Assembly: GCA_013397115.1 (NCBI GenBank)
Contig: VWZW01006244.1
Coordinates: forward strand, 62,001 to 126,000
Reading direction: 5' to 3'
Source of the DNA: Edolisoma coerulescens
Taxonomy: Eukaryota > Chordata > Aves > Passeriformes > Campephagidae
Length of the DNA: 64,000 nucleotides
The translations under genes and the position numbers were made by a program. The notes beneath the pieces were generated by a model, which did not search any database, was not told the DNA's origin, and saw nothing but the letters and a program-made list of their open reading frames with translations. The first letter of the stretch is position 1. Every line of letters starts with the position of its first letter. This document shows, piece after piece, positions 33,712-46,236 of this stretch.

Positions 33712-36700
33712 TATTTTGTGAGGCACTGGGAATGTTGACGTCTAAGAGCTCCTTACTGAACATACATTAAACATCTGCTAGGTCTGTTTGCAGGTTTGTC
33801 CGTGCAGTTTGAGGCATTTCACAAGAAGTGTGCCTCAGTCACAGTGGCTTTTGCACCCCATTAGAGATGGTTGGGCCATGATTGCTCGGGAACTGCAAAT
33901 GGAAGGATAATTATGGTCTGTTGTCTATGATTTGTTGGTTTGCTAAATGCAGCTGAGGGTTAGGGCAGGAAAAGATGTTTTAATCTGTGTGGTGGGTTAA
34001 TAGCCTGGATTTTTTATTTTTATTCATTTGTTGCTCAGAATGAGGCAAGTTTTGCTACTTTCTGTCCCTGCAGGGGAGGGTGCGTTGTCCAATCTGATTG
34101 TATTCTTAAATTCTTATTCTGAATTCTTAAATTTGTTGTTGTTATTGAAGGGAAATGTGATTGAATCAAGTTCTTGCTTTCTGGGGAGCAGATGTATCAT
34201 TAGGTCCATCTCTGAGGAGCGGGGGATGTATAAATTCACTCATTCTCAAGAGGAAACTTGTCCCCAAAGCATCCCCTGGCTAAACTGTTGTTCATTTCAT
34301 GTGGAGGGAAGGCTTTCTCACTCGGAAGTGTTTGGCTGCCTGGATGATGCTTATTTACTCTCTGAAAGCATCTGAAAACTCAATTCTCACATCCAAGCCA
34401 ATCACCCTAATTCCCTGTATTAGGAGGGAGGAGAGTGGTTCATCCCATCCTGGAGTGGGTCAGATGAATCACCCTGTGGAGGTTCTTGCAGCAGCTGACT
34501 CAGATACACATCCACAACCAGCCAGAGGGAGCCTTCCATGGTATCTCAGAGGCATCCCCAGGAAGTGAAATTCCTCTCTTGCTCCCATCTTTCTTTGGAG
34601 GGGGAAGGCTGGTGATATTTTGCTAGCTCACAAAATTTGATAGCTGGTAAGTTTTATGAAAAGCCCAAGTTTTATGAAAAAAACAAGACTGCTGTGGGGG
34701 ACCCCACGTCTTCCTCACCCACATCTTCCCTTTATTCCATGAAGAGAATTCTCCATGCTGGAGAATTCATGCCGCATGTCCTAGACAATATCCTACCTAG
34801 TTATCTTTTTGTTGTTGTTGTTTTTTTTAATTATTCATTGGTTTTTTAAAACCTGATAGGCTTCCTTAGTGTATCAACACTTTCTTCTTCTGTCCAGTTA
34901 CTCAGAGGGATTTTCCAGCTGAAGCTCGGGTGTGATTTTGTGGATACATCAGCGCAGGGACACATCTAGGACAGCGACATGATTTCCTGCAGACACACAC
35001 AGGCTGGCTCTGCCCGCTCTCTGAGCCAGGCAGGAGCTGTGCAATGCTCCAAATTCATCTGCTCTGCCCTGGGTGGGAATGGCTGCACTGGAAGTTGCAC
35101 AGAGCTGGAGATGAATGCAGACCAGACCTCATTAGCTCAGGGCTGGCACCTTGTGAAATACATTTTGACCAGCTCGGAGCCCTTGTGCTCAGAACTAGGT
35201 GACCTAAAAGGCAGCTTTTTGCCATCTATCAATAGCTCAGTGCTTTTTTGTTTTAAAGCTTTCACCCTCTGTCCTAAGCTAACAAAGTCCATTGATAAAT
35301 AGATTTAACTAATGCCTTCTTCCTTCTCTATGGCCTTTAAAATTATTTACCGAAAACCAAATAATGCAAAAAAATAAAAACATGAGCCTCTCAGAACACA
35401 TTGATATATAGACTGGAGTTAAAGTTGTAGCAGTAAGAGGTACATTTCTCCACAGCAGAAATAAATTATATATATTTGGAAAGGGAGTTTTAAATAGCTA
35501 AGATATCCGTAAGTCCGAATTCCTTTTCCTGGAATGGAAAGACTTTATTAAATCACAACATTTCTGCTTCTGCTCTTACTGTTTTTGAAGTAGGTTTAGG
35601 GAAAGCTCTTTTTATTTCTAGCAAAAACATAAAATGGCCTGGTCATGGTCATAAGTAAAAACCATTTCCTTTTAAAACAAAATATTTGCAATAATGACAT
35701 TTTACATGCATCTGCATTCTTAAATTGATACAATTAGTGCCAAAAGCCTTATATGAGCTTGGGCTTAATTTGCATCTAAGATTTTGGACACACAACAGAA
35801 CTTTCTCTCTTGGCCTAGAAACAAATTCTATAAAGAAGCCAGCACAAGTGCATTATTTAAAGACCCAAGTTAAAGTTAGTGAAGTTACTCATTTCCTGTG
35901 TTTTAGAGAGCTGGATCTTTGGATTCCTTCCAGGAGTTTTGTGCTCTAACTTAAGATGCAGAGGAGATGAGAGAGCATCCGAAATACCGCAGATGCTTGA
36001 GCTCTTCATGACTAAGGCTGCGAATGTGTCACAGCTGTCACTGGAGCCTTGCATGGCACAAGCCACACTCATTCATTTGGGTTTCGTGGCTTTTGACAGC
36101 CTGGATGGGGTTTTTGTGCTGCTGAATGGGTTTGTGAGCCGAGATGATTACGTACAGTGGGCGAACAGCTGGAACGAACTTCATTAGAGAATAGTTCTTG
36201 GTGGCTGCAGGGAGGGAGCAGAGTGGAAAGCCAATATTAGCCATGTGGAAGTTGTTTCTCTGCAGCATTCAAGCCTCTGGACGCTGCTCTGTATTCTCCA
36301 GCTTTTTGTTCTCTGGCTTGTTGTTCGTTCCACAGCTGGATGTAGCAGTGATAGTCATGGAATAGAACCTTCAATGGCTACCAAAGTCTGAATTTCATTC
36401 AGAAGAGGAGAAGAAAAGCACATCACAGCCTTTTTGGTCCCTCCAACAAGTGTATCCCTAACAGATTTTCACCTCTGGTATTCAACTCTTTCCCTTTCCT
36501 CTGTATGGAACTTGCAAGTCTCTTTTGCCAAGATAATTTTTACGATGCTGACCCAAAACAGGATCCAGCTCGCAGATCCAGACATCTCAAGACAGGTGTG
36601 GGCTTTGAAGTGGGGTTTTCTGAGTGCAGAAACTGCTGTTACAATAAAAGGAGATTTAGGACATGATTCAGCCACTTAAACAGAGGTGTTAAGTGTCACT

Positions 36701-36717
36701 TGAGATCCCCTAGGGTA

Positions 36718-37010
36718 TGTAACAGCCATTAGGGATTTGTCAGTGTGGTGTTTATCTACAGCACATCATTTCCCCTCTGTGTGAGGGCAGGTTAAATACC
36801 CTGGGGTGTTGGTGCACCAAACACCAGCGTTTCAGCTACTGATTCTGGCCTCTGGCCAGCGCCCAGTCAATGTGGATAAATATAGTTATCTACTATAGAC
36901 TGAGCTCTGTAGCTCTTTAGGCTAAAATGTCTTCAATAAATACCACTGAGATGGTTTCAGCTGCTGTCTGAGTCCTGTCCTGGCTTCTGATCCCTCCTGA
37001 CGGTGTAGAA
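36718..37010 (+). mobile_element. Weak LTR-like block
   Basis: A TGTAACAG start, a possible TATA-like GATAAATATAG (about 36,875), and CAATAAA at 36,934 followed by a GT-containing stretch. The order is LTR-like but there is no clear end, primer site or flanking duplication. It could be ordinary sequence. Confidence 0.2.
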
Positions 37011-39167
37011 TGAGACTGATGAAATCTTGGCCTCAGTGCTCTTATCAAACACACAAAGAATTGGTTGATTTTCATATATTCTCATGCAGGTCTTGAAAAT
37101 ACCTTTTTGTGTTTCTGTCTTGGATCACAGTTAAGATACTGGGGCACAAAAAAAAATTGCTACATTGCAGGTGTATCTATATCACTCCAAATCATTCCTG
37201 GAATCACTTTTTCATGAGACAACCTCAAGGGAGAATTTGACTTTTTCCAAATTCACCTACCACTGACAGCTCCTGGCTTTTGTTGCCCAGGTTCTTCTGT
37301 CCTTCTAGGGAGAGAAAGAACTTCTGGATTCTTTGAATGTTTGTGATTCACCAGCTCCAGTCTGGAGTTTTATCTTGCGACTCCTTTTCCCAGCTTCCTT
37401 GAGATGTAGGTTCTGTGGAGTTTTGCATTTTTAAAGAAAAAAGACTTTTCTGTCCACGTTCTGAAGTGCCATTGGCTTTACTACCTGATTGTTTCAGTTT
37501 CTCCAAACTCTCCTGTTTGGAATGAACAATTTCAGCTACATACTTTGTTTGGTGAAGGTTTGTGTGCCTTTTGTCTGTTTTCATTTTTCTGGCATGTTCT
37601 CTGTCTCCAGAAAACACAGAGGTGGCTCCAAGGTGATTGAAGCGAAACATGGCCCATTTAGAGCAAAACTCTTCAAAGCACCAGGCTTTAATATTCTTCT
37701 GATAGACCCAGCATCTTCCAGGTCTTCTGGGGAGCTTTATGTGCATCAGTTTGGAAAACCTCTGATGAAACTCTCCCTGAAAGAAAAATGTTTTTTTTAA
37801 CTTTCCAGGATCCGTCTGGAAAAGTAAGACTCACATCTTCCTAGCAGAAATAAAAATGGTTTCTCCAAACTAAAAGTCTCCCTTTTGACATTGTCTTGAT
37901 TTAATTATTTTTTCTCCTGATAGATTATCACATCGACCTCTTGCTTTCCTTCCCATTGTCCCTACTGAATTAGAACAAGGACATAATTTAGTTACTCTGT
38001 TATTCCCAAAGAGCTTCTGAGGCAGACCTCAATAAATAGATTATGCGTATTTTCATGTACACTACATTATGCAGTACCATGGCTGTGACCCTTTGCCAAA
38101 TCCACTCACAGCCAGGAGAAGTTCAGTGTGTGAAATGCCATGAAAAATATGGGTATGGAACCAGCAACGTGATAGCTCAACCAGATCACTCAGATCAGAT
38201 AATTTGGAACTCACAGTTATTTTCTAAAAAGGTGAGGAGGAAGTTCACCTGAACATTACCATGCAGTTCATTTCTTCATTGACTGGAGAAACTCTAACCT
38301 GATATTTTGCTTAATGAACTGACAGACTATTCCATAACGAATGTCATTCACCAAAATGTCGAAGTTTAAAAATGCTTTCGTTTAAACCAGGGGTTGTCTG
38401 AATTTTCTGGCAATCATATATAATTTTATGTAATTTCCTTTTTGCTTTTTTATAGCTGCTTGCTCTATACCACATTTTTATGTGTGCAAATACACATTGG
38501 GTGGAACTAAATGGTGTTTACTAAATGTTGTCTTTACAACAATCTAACCTGCGGAATCCAGGTTTGGATTCTTTTGATCCCAAATTAGGTTTCTAAAATT
38601 TATTGGCTTGGACATCCTTTCTAACTCCATTAGCTATGGGGGAGTACTGGGCAGTGAGTGCTGTGGAAGAGCCAGGTAAGCCAGATATGATGATCTGAAA
38701 AAAGAAAAGTTAACAGATCTCCCCATTCCGTGTAGCCTGGCCAGCCTGGAAAGGATATGCAGGCGTGTCTGAGTGCATGGCCAAGATAATCCATATCACT
38801 CTCTTCAGCAGCATGTTCAAACTGGCATTTTATAAATCAGCTCTGAGAGCTTTAACCCAAAATATTACAGCTTCTGATTCACGGGCTGGTTTCAACCTGC
38901 CAAATTTTTCTGTACTTGTGCCATGTCCTTGCCATTTCCAAAATGCATCCCTGTAATGTGCCACTGTTTCTGTGTGGCTGAAAAATCACCACCTTTAGTG
39001 CCTCTGTGTTTGCATTTAGCCTGCAACAGGTAGAAGATCAGACCAGAAAGCAAGACCTGTATTTATCATTTTAGTGCATTTTTATCAGGAATGGCAAAGA
39101 TAAAGGAGACAGACTTGAGGATGGCTGAGCCTACCTTGTCCTTTTACATCTCTGCAAGTGCCCTCAG

Positions 39168-39376
39168 CATAGAATTGGAGAATCAGAGAATGGTTTGGGT
39201 TGGAAGGTACCTTAAAGCTCATCCAGTTCCACCCCTGCCATGGGTAGGGACACCTTCCACTATCCCAGGCTGTTCCAAGCCCTGTCCAACCTGGCCTTGG
39301 ACACTTCCAGAGAAGGGGAATCCACAACCTCTCTGGGCAACCTGTGCCAGTGCCCCACCATCCTCTGAGTAAAGAA
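39168..39376 (-). mobile_element. CR1 LINE fragment, 3' end (in inferred intron)
   Basis: Minus orientation. The left end is a run of octamer repeats (CATAGAAT TGGAGAAT CAGAGAAT). CCCCTGCCATGGGTAGGGAC, CCTGGCCTTGGACACTTCCA and TCTGGGCAACCTGTGCCAG follow. The right edge abuts the palindrome GGCGATAATCGCC (39,377-39,389). Confidence 0.93.
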
Positions 39377-40490
39377 GGCGATAATCGCCAATAATTTCTT
39401 TGCTTACTAACGAAAGTAATAATTTCCATCTTTCCTCAAAATGCATCTCTAGACTGTGCTTTGCTGCTGGAGCAGCATAGATCAGGGTGTTGTCTCGACA
39501 TTCTCCTGCCTTTATTTTCAACACTTCTAAACATTGTGTTAACTTTTGTGGCAATTTTTTCCCCTCTAAATTGAAGAAGGCTAAGAAAAATGGAGTGATG
39601 TAAGGGAACATGAGAAGAGAAAAAAAGTACTGATGTGCTCTGAGTTAGGCAGGTAGTAGTGAGATCATCTGAAGCTGGACTTAGCCTTCAACAAAGTTCT
39701 CATCTCTAAGAAAGAGATGTAAACTCCTCCACTCTCACCGAAAGGAACCACAGTGATTTGCCAGTCCATTTAATGATCAAATGTGCAAAAGAGTAAAAAA
39801 ATGCGCATTCCTCCCCTCTGTGCTATTATCATTCTTTGCTCCCTTTTTGCTGTGTTCCCTCTTTGCCCAGTTGGGATTCAGGCTGTTCTTACCATGACTT
39901 CAGCCAACATCACCATGAGCTCCATGGCTGGCAGCTCTGTATTTTCAAGGCTGGTTTTACAAAATGTTCTTTACAATCCCTCACCTTATTCTTTATTGCC
40001 TCTCTCAGCAGAGTGCTGCCTTCAGTGACCCATGAATTACAGCACAAAGCAGGAGGAGCACAGTGTGACCTACACCTTTTTCCACCTGTTGTTTTGAGTT
40101 TTCCCCTCTGAGTTTCCCGTGAGCAGCTTTGGAAGAGCTCCTGCACAATGTTGTGCAATGAGCTCAGGGAAGGAACCTGTGTTTTTAATGTCAGCAATGT
40201 TGAAATGTTTGTCAGATGTATTCCTCCTGCTTGTTGCAGCTCGACCTTTCAACAATACCATGGGATAAACGAGACATGACCCCGAGTTCTTAATATGTCT
40301 CTTAGCAAATATTCTACCAACGTTCTTTGAATTCTTTTAAAATAAATCATTTAGATGAATCGGCCTAAGTATTGAAACTTCTTTGTTCATTTGGTGATTT
40401 ATTCAACATGTTGCTCCAGTAACGATGAAATTCACAACAAAAAAAAAATCACAACACCATGCATGAGCCACCTGGAGAGCTACACTTTGA

Positions 40491-40510
40491 ATAAATTTCT
40501 ACAATATATC
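40491..40510. repeat. Target-site duplication, left copy
   Basis: ATAAATTTCTACAATATATC, identical to the copy at 40,751-40,770 on the other side of the CR1 insert. Confidence 0.9.
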
Positions 40511-40750
40511 ATTGTCATGGAATCGTAGAATGGCCTGGGACCTCGAAGATCATCTCTTTCCAACCCAATTAATGAGCAGGGACACCTTCCCATATCCCAG
40601 GTTGCTCCACAACTTCTCTGGGAAACTTGTTCCAACACCTCACCAACCTCAGAGGGAACAATTTCTTCCTTGATACCCCACATAAACCTACTGCTGTCCT
40701 AGCACTACATGCCCTTGTGAATAGACTCTCTCCATCACATCCACACAGAT
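40511..40750 (-). mobile_element. CR1 LINE copy flanked by a perfect 20-bp target-site duplication
   Basis: Minus orientation: the CATGGAAT CGTAGAAT tail at the left, then GCAGGGACACCTTCCCATAT, CAATTTCTTCCTTGATACCC and CATGCCCTTGTGAATAGACT near the truncated 5' end. It is bounded exactly by two copies of ATAAATTTCTACAATATATC (40,491-40,510 and 40,751-40,770). The element is about 240 bp and heavily 5'-truncated. Confidence 0.92.
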
Positions 40751-40770
40751 ATAAATTTCTACAATATATC
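40751..40770. repeat. Target-site duplication, right copy
   Basis: ATAAATTTCTACAATATATC, the exact match of the left copy. The bases outside the 20-mer differ between the two sites. Confidence 0.9.
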
Positions 40771-43700
40771 TAAGGAGCATAAGTATATAAAGTTCAATTA
40801 TTTTCTTTTTTCCTGAAGCAAATGTTTAAATAAATCAGATGTCTTGTGTCCCATAATAGGTTTTTTTTTTTCCCTACTCTCCATTACAGGAGTCTGGGAT
40901 GACTTGGTTATCTATAAACATCCACAAAGTATATGTCTGAAGCTACTGGAGGAAAATCCACTTTGATTTGTAAAACCCTCTCTTAGCTCCCCTTATGGAT
41001 TTATAAAAAAAAAAAAGGCTTTCCATGTCAAGGATTGGACATAAGGTTAATAGATTTAAAGTAAAAAAATAAAAAGATCAAAATATTTCCTTCATAGGTT
41101 TATAGAATTTAGAAGTGAATACTTTTCTCCCAAAGGATTTCTTAAAAGTGTCGCTGTCATTATCCTAAATTGGTAGTTAAGGAATTATCTGAGGAAAACT
41201 CAACGTCAGAGTTCTTGTGTGTGCAGACAGGCACAGACTCGTCAAACATTTTTCAGTTGCTTGGGTTTTGCATTTGTGCCTTTTTTTATCTCCACGATGT
41301 ACAGTGACAGAAATTTCTGTTGTCTTTTTGAGATGAAATGAATCTCCCTAGATGAGGGGAAACTGTTTTCATTAAGATCTCTTCAGCAGAGGTGCTTTTT
41401 CTTGACAGCACTGGCATGAATACATGTGAGACTGGAAATGGTGAGGAAGGCAGATAATCATTTACAGGGCTCTGATGGGAGGGAAACAGCAAGAATCTCC
41501 AGTAACCTGGGAGAATTTGATATCCAAACTCTCTATGCAATATCTAAATAAGGTATTTAACAAATGAAGGCAAATAGGAGTTGCAAACATCGTGGCCCAG
41601 GGAGTTTTCACAGGCAGTTGGGATGAGGCTGTTTAGTTGGTGGTGAAGCAGTTTGGCAGAGTAAGAGTAATGACAAAGCCATTATTTGACTTCAAGGCCA
41701 AGGAAGGTTCCAAACCTGATGTATTTCATGATGTAGGTACAATATTAAAGCCATTTTCTCATCCTTGCTATGAAACCACAACTGGTGGTTGTTGGCTGCT
41801 CCTTGAGTTCCTTGTTCACGAACGGGTAGCTGAGAAACTACTTCTGATCCAGAGGTGGATGATGACTTTGAAATAAAAGCAAAGGCTCCTCGCTGACTGC
41901 ACAGAGAGATTTTTACCCTGGTAGGGGATTGCTCTGTGGTTATTGACTTGTTGCCATTGACAGATGGATTCACTGTGGTCCAGCTGTTTACCTGGACAGA
42001 ACAGCTTTGCTTTTAGACCTTTTAAGCATGTTTCGTCTGCACAGAAACCTCAGAAAGGAGAGTTACAGAGAACCAGATCACCCTTTTACACGAGGAGAAG
42101 GGAAATAGAAGACTAGAGACTGCAAGAAGATAAGGACACACTAGAAATAAACTTTTCTAAATGACATGTTCAGATTCTTGGATAAAAGTGCTTTAGTCCT
42201 CCAAGGTGCCTTGGGAAGTCAGATCTGACATGGACACCTGTCCATGGTAATAAGATAACATTTTCAAAGTTCAAGTGCTCTGAAATGATTTTGTATTAGT
42301 GAAACCTTTGCACGTATTCTATTTAAACAATTTTCTTTAAGTCTTGGCTTAGTCCCCGGTAATTAAAAAAACAGTTCTGTTCCTTAGTTCCTGCCTGTTC
42401 TGTGCTGTCTCTTTTCAATTAATTTAGCCACTATTTGTTCCTTAGTCTGCAGCAGAACTGGTGACAGGGGATATCTCCTCTGCATGCTCCTGTTTGAATG
42501 TATTTCAGCAGAATATGTTATCAAGCTTCTCGGGATATGAGGGACTCTGCAACTCTGGAAAACATTGGCTGTGCTGATGCTGGGAAATTAAACACCACTA
42601 GAGAACATCCTGAACTCCTGGAATTTGGTCACTTAACCATTACTAAATTATTAAATGAATGACAAATAATTTGCATGGCATGTTGAATGGGTTTGCAGGT
42701 CAGCTAAGATTCTTCTTTACAATGCCTGGGCACAAATCAGAGATGATCCGATCTCATACATCATTCCCAACAGGCAGTGTGCAGATGGCCACTCTGCTTG
42801 AAGGGCTGAAGAGGTTAAACCATTTCTACAAACCTGTGTGCCTCAATCCAAACCCAGCACAAATCTCAATCACTGTGTGTGGGGTGTGTGTGAAGTGTGG
42901 CTGAAAAAAACACCACAAATGAACAGATAGAAAAAAATCCTGCCTTGTGCCTCCCACATTCCCCAGCTCCTGTGCTATTCTAGCTCTCCTGGCAGTGCTG
43001 TTGGATTGCAGAAGTGTCTTAAGGCAAAATCCCTCAGTTTAGTCATGACTCTGTGCTTTGATATCGCATGTTGTGGCAAGTCTGGATGATGGCTTTTCTG
43101 GAGCACTAGAGTTCAAATCCCACGTGAAGTGAGGCCTCAGCTGAGACAGGGCAGGGGAGATCTCCCTCGGTGGACAGACCTGATTTGCCAGAGAGTTGGG
43201 AGGTGTGCTGGAAGAGAGAGTTGGCTGCACATCAAAGAGCTTGTATACTCAACTTGCAGATTCCTGGGAAGTTGTTTCCTTAGTGACAATAACAACAAGA
43301 GCAATTTTAGCGCATTTGCTTCGCGTCTGTTTTTAGTGCTTTAGAGATGTTCAGAAGTCAGAGTACAACTGGCACTTCTCTTCAGAAGGGTTGGTTTTTT
43401 TACTGGGTTGTCTTTCTTTTCTCTTTTGTAGCTCACGTTGGCATATCAGAATTTTTGTTTATCGTAGGGATCTGTCTTAAAACTGTTGGCAGTTTTAAAT
43501 CCACAGACACTGTGGGAGCTGAAGGAACAGATCTTGCAGGACTTTTAATGTGTCCAGTAAATGGTAGCAAGTTGGGAGGTTATCCCTGTGGCATCAGTGC
43601 TGTGGGGCATGGAGGGCAGACACTCCTTGAAGCCAGTCCCACTGCCATGGAAGGGACTCATCAATCCCCCAAACCAGGCTTGTAAGAGGAAAGATTAAGG

Positions 43701-43851
43701 AAATGAAGTGGAAAAAAAATCCAACACGAAATCACACTTAAGAGACAAACCTTGACAAAAGTCGTCAACCACCATATTTGTCACGATTCACAGTAAATTT
43801 TGAAAACAAATTTTGGCACCTCATTTTTGGGGGGATGTGGGGGTGCAGAAA
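40771..43851. other. No gene seen
   Basis: Unique AT-rich DNA. Plus frames at 41,637-41,876 and 42,659-42,904 carry no domain or splice support. Confidence 0.55.
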
Positions 43852-44006
43852 TCATAGGACCCTAGAATAGTTTGAGTTGAAAGGGACCTTAAAGTTCATC
43901 TCATTCCAACCCCCTGCCATGGGCAGGGACACCTTCCCCTAGCCCAGGCTACTCCAAGCCCCATCCAACCTGGCCTTGGACACTTCCAGGGATGGGACAT
44001 CCTTGC
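43852..44006 (-). mobile_element. CR1 LINE fragment, 3' end (in inferred intron)
   Basis: Minus orientation: CATAGGACCCTAGAATAG tail, AAGGGACCTTAAAGTTCATC, CCCTGCCATGGGCAGGGACA and CCTGGCCTTGGACACTTCCA. Confidence 0.93.
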
Positions 44007-45980
44007 AAGGGAATGACCTGGAATTAGCAGAAAAATGGGACTGTTGTAGCAATAAGACCAATTTTTTAGTCTTTTCTGAAGAAACCATGCAGGGTGAACA
44101 CCTACTCTTCATTCTAGCAATTAAAGACCCTGAGCACACTCACAGGAATTTAGTTTTGATTTCCAAGGAAACAAGGCTGATTGAAACCATCAGGAAAATA
44201 CACAATTTGGAAGCTGGGAGAACCTTTAGAGGTCACAATGTGTTGTGAAACTGAGGTAGAACATGACAGAAAAAAAGTACAAACTCTATTATGTCTGAAT
44301 TAGGAAGACAGTCAGTACAAGCTTCATCTTTAACCAAAGAGACCAAAGAGTGACTGAAGTCAAAATATGATTCATGCCATGGAGGTGTCAGGCTCTTTTT
44401 ATTAGCAGCAGAAAGAGATTAAAATATCTCTGCTTATAATTTAAATGCTAATAATTAACTGGGAAGAACTCTTTGTCCAGGAGGAGCACAGTCAATTCAC
44501 TAACACCACATGATACTTCCTTTGTTCAGGGCATCACATAATTCTAAATGAAATTCAATGTCATGAACAACTTTGTTTTCCCTTCCTCAGTCAGGGCATG
44601 GGGGCTTAAAACATCGTGTGTGTGCATTTTCAAATGTGCTTTTAATTTCTTTTCAATTCTTAGACAGTAATTCTTGATTAAATTATGAATTGCTAGAAAC
44701 TAAATCCGAATGAACCATACGGCATGGTCCAATATGGAAAAATCAATGAAAAAATAGAAATTAAAATATAGATCCACTTAAAATATTCCTGAAATACCTT
44801 CCTCAGCTATAGAAAAGAATTTCCAAACTCTGTCTCCCAATTCAGTTATCATCAAGCTTTCTCCAGGGTGGGGAAAAAAAAAGCTAAAAATGTAAATGAC
44901 AAACAGAAATAGCATTTATAATTAAATATAGATTGTCCATTTGCTATTTTAACACTTTAATTTGGATCATTAATTTAAATGGAGATCCCTAATAATGAAG
45001 CAGCAAGGTTAATTAAGTTCTGAGTCCTGCTTTGGACGACTTGTGCTGATGTCCACATTTCACACCAGTGCTTTGGAGCCAAATTTCAGTCTCTCTTGTG
45101 AACTGTTCCTTGCTGTTATGCAACTACTTTTTTTTAGTATCTCACCATTCTTAAGTGGTTCCAGCCTAGACTTGAATCTTTATCCCTTCATCAAAAACCT
45201 GATCAGGTTTGACTCAGCTCTGCAACGCGTGGATGATAAAATCTGAGATCACAAACTGTGCACTGCATGTGTATTTTACATTAAACCACTTGATAGTATC
45301 TGAGAAAATGAAAGTGATTTTTCTTAGCTCCAGCCTTCCGGGCTTTTTCATGGGTGAATCTATTAGAGCAGAATACCAAATTCGGAATTAAAAGATTTAC
45401 TAAGTTAAAGCAGAGAAATCCCACATGGGATGCAAAATGATATGTTGGTTATGTACTGGGGAGGGGGGGAAGTAAGGGGGGGTGAAAACAAGTAGCACAA
45501 GAGTTGAACAAATTAAACTGACAATGCACCGTTTACTGAGCATGAAGCGAACACATCGATTAAATGGCAGATTAAAGAGCAGGAGAATTTGGTGCATATT
45601 TTATTACTGGAAAATGTTTTCAGTCAGAAAATTAGAATATATGCATGGCTAAGACCCAGCTTCACCTGCTCTGTCAAGAATGGCAAAATGAATTTGCCGT
45701 TTGAGAGTTAAAATCATGAACACCAAGAGTAAGAAATAGCACATACAAGAAAAAGGGGAGAAAACCCCATAGGGTCATAGGAAGATCTTGGGTCCATGAG
45801 TTTTGAATTGTGAAGTCCATGAAGTTATTTTGGAGTCCTGCAGCTCTCTGAGGACACCAGAACCTCCAGCCAAATCCACCATCTCATCATCACCTCTTGA
45901 ATCTCCCTGCTGAGCTGCTGAGGAGAGTTCCCTGACCTAATTGTATCACACTGACCTTGGCTGGCAAAGCTTTATTTTTT
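44007..45980. other. AT-rich unique DNA
   Basis: Very AT-rich at 44,400-45,010 with many TAATTA/ATTAAT words. No element or exon recognised. Confidence 0.55.
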
Positions 45981-46236
45981 CATGGAATCACAAAATCATA
46001 GAATGACAGAACTTTTTGTGTTGGAAGAGACCTTAAAGATCATCCAGTTCCAACCCCCTGCCTTGGGCAGGGACATCTTCTACTATCCCAGGTCTCACCA
46101 AGCCCCATCCAGCCTGGCCTTGGACACTTCCAGGGATACAGGGGCAGCCACAGCTTCTCTGGGCACCCTGTGCCAGGGCCTCACCACCCTCTGAGTAAAG
46201 AATTTCTTCCTAATATCCAATCTAAATCAACCCAAT
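45981..46236 (-). mobile_element. CR1 LINE fragment, 3' end (in inferred intron)
   Basis: Minus orientation: CATGGAATCACAAAATCATA tail, GAAGAGACCTTAAAGATCAT, CCTGGCCTTGGACACTTCCA and CTTCTCTGGGCACCCTGTGC, then GAATTTCTTCCTAATATCCA. Confidence 0.93.

Larger units (their letters stand above)
30141..39167. other. Intronic-type unique DNA, no CR1
   Basis: About 9 kb right of the CpG island without a CR1 copy, holding only the AAT repeat and the weak LTR-like block. Moderate-length frames (for example 31,592-32,074 plus and 37,348-37,746 minus) have no recognisable domain. Confidence 0.55.

Noticed and set aside
35879..36187. Possible secreted protein of 102 residues
   Set aside because: The frame begins at GTG rather than ATG, with no splice or promoter evidence.
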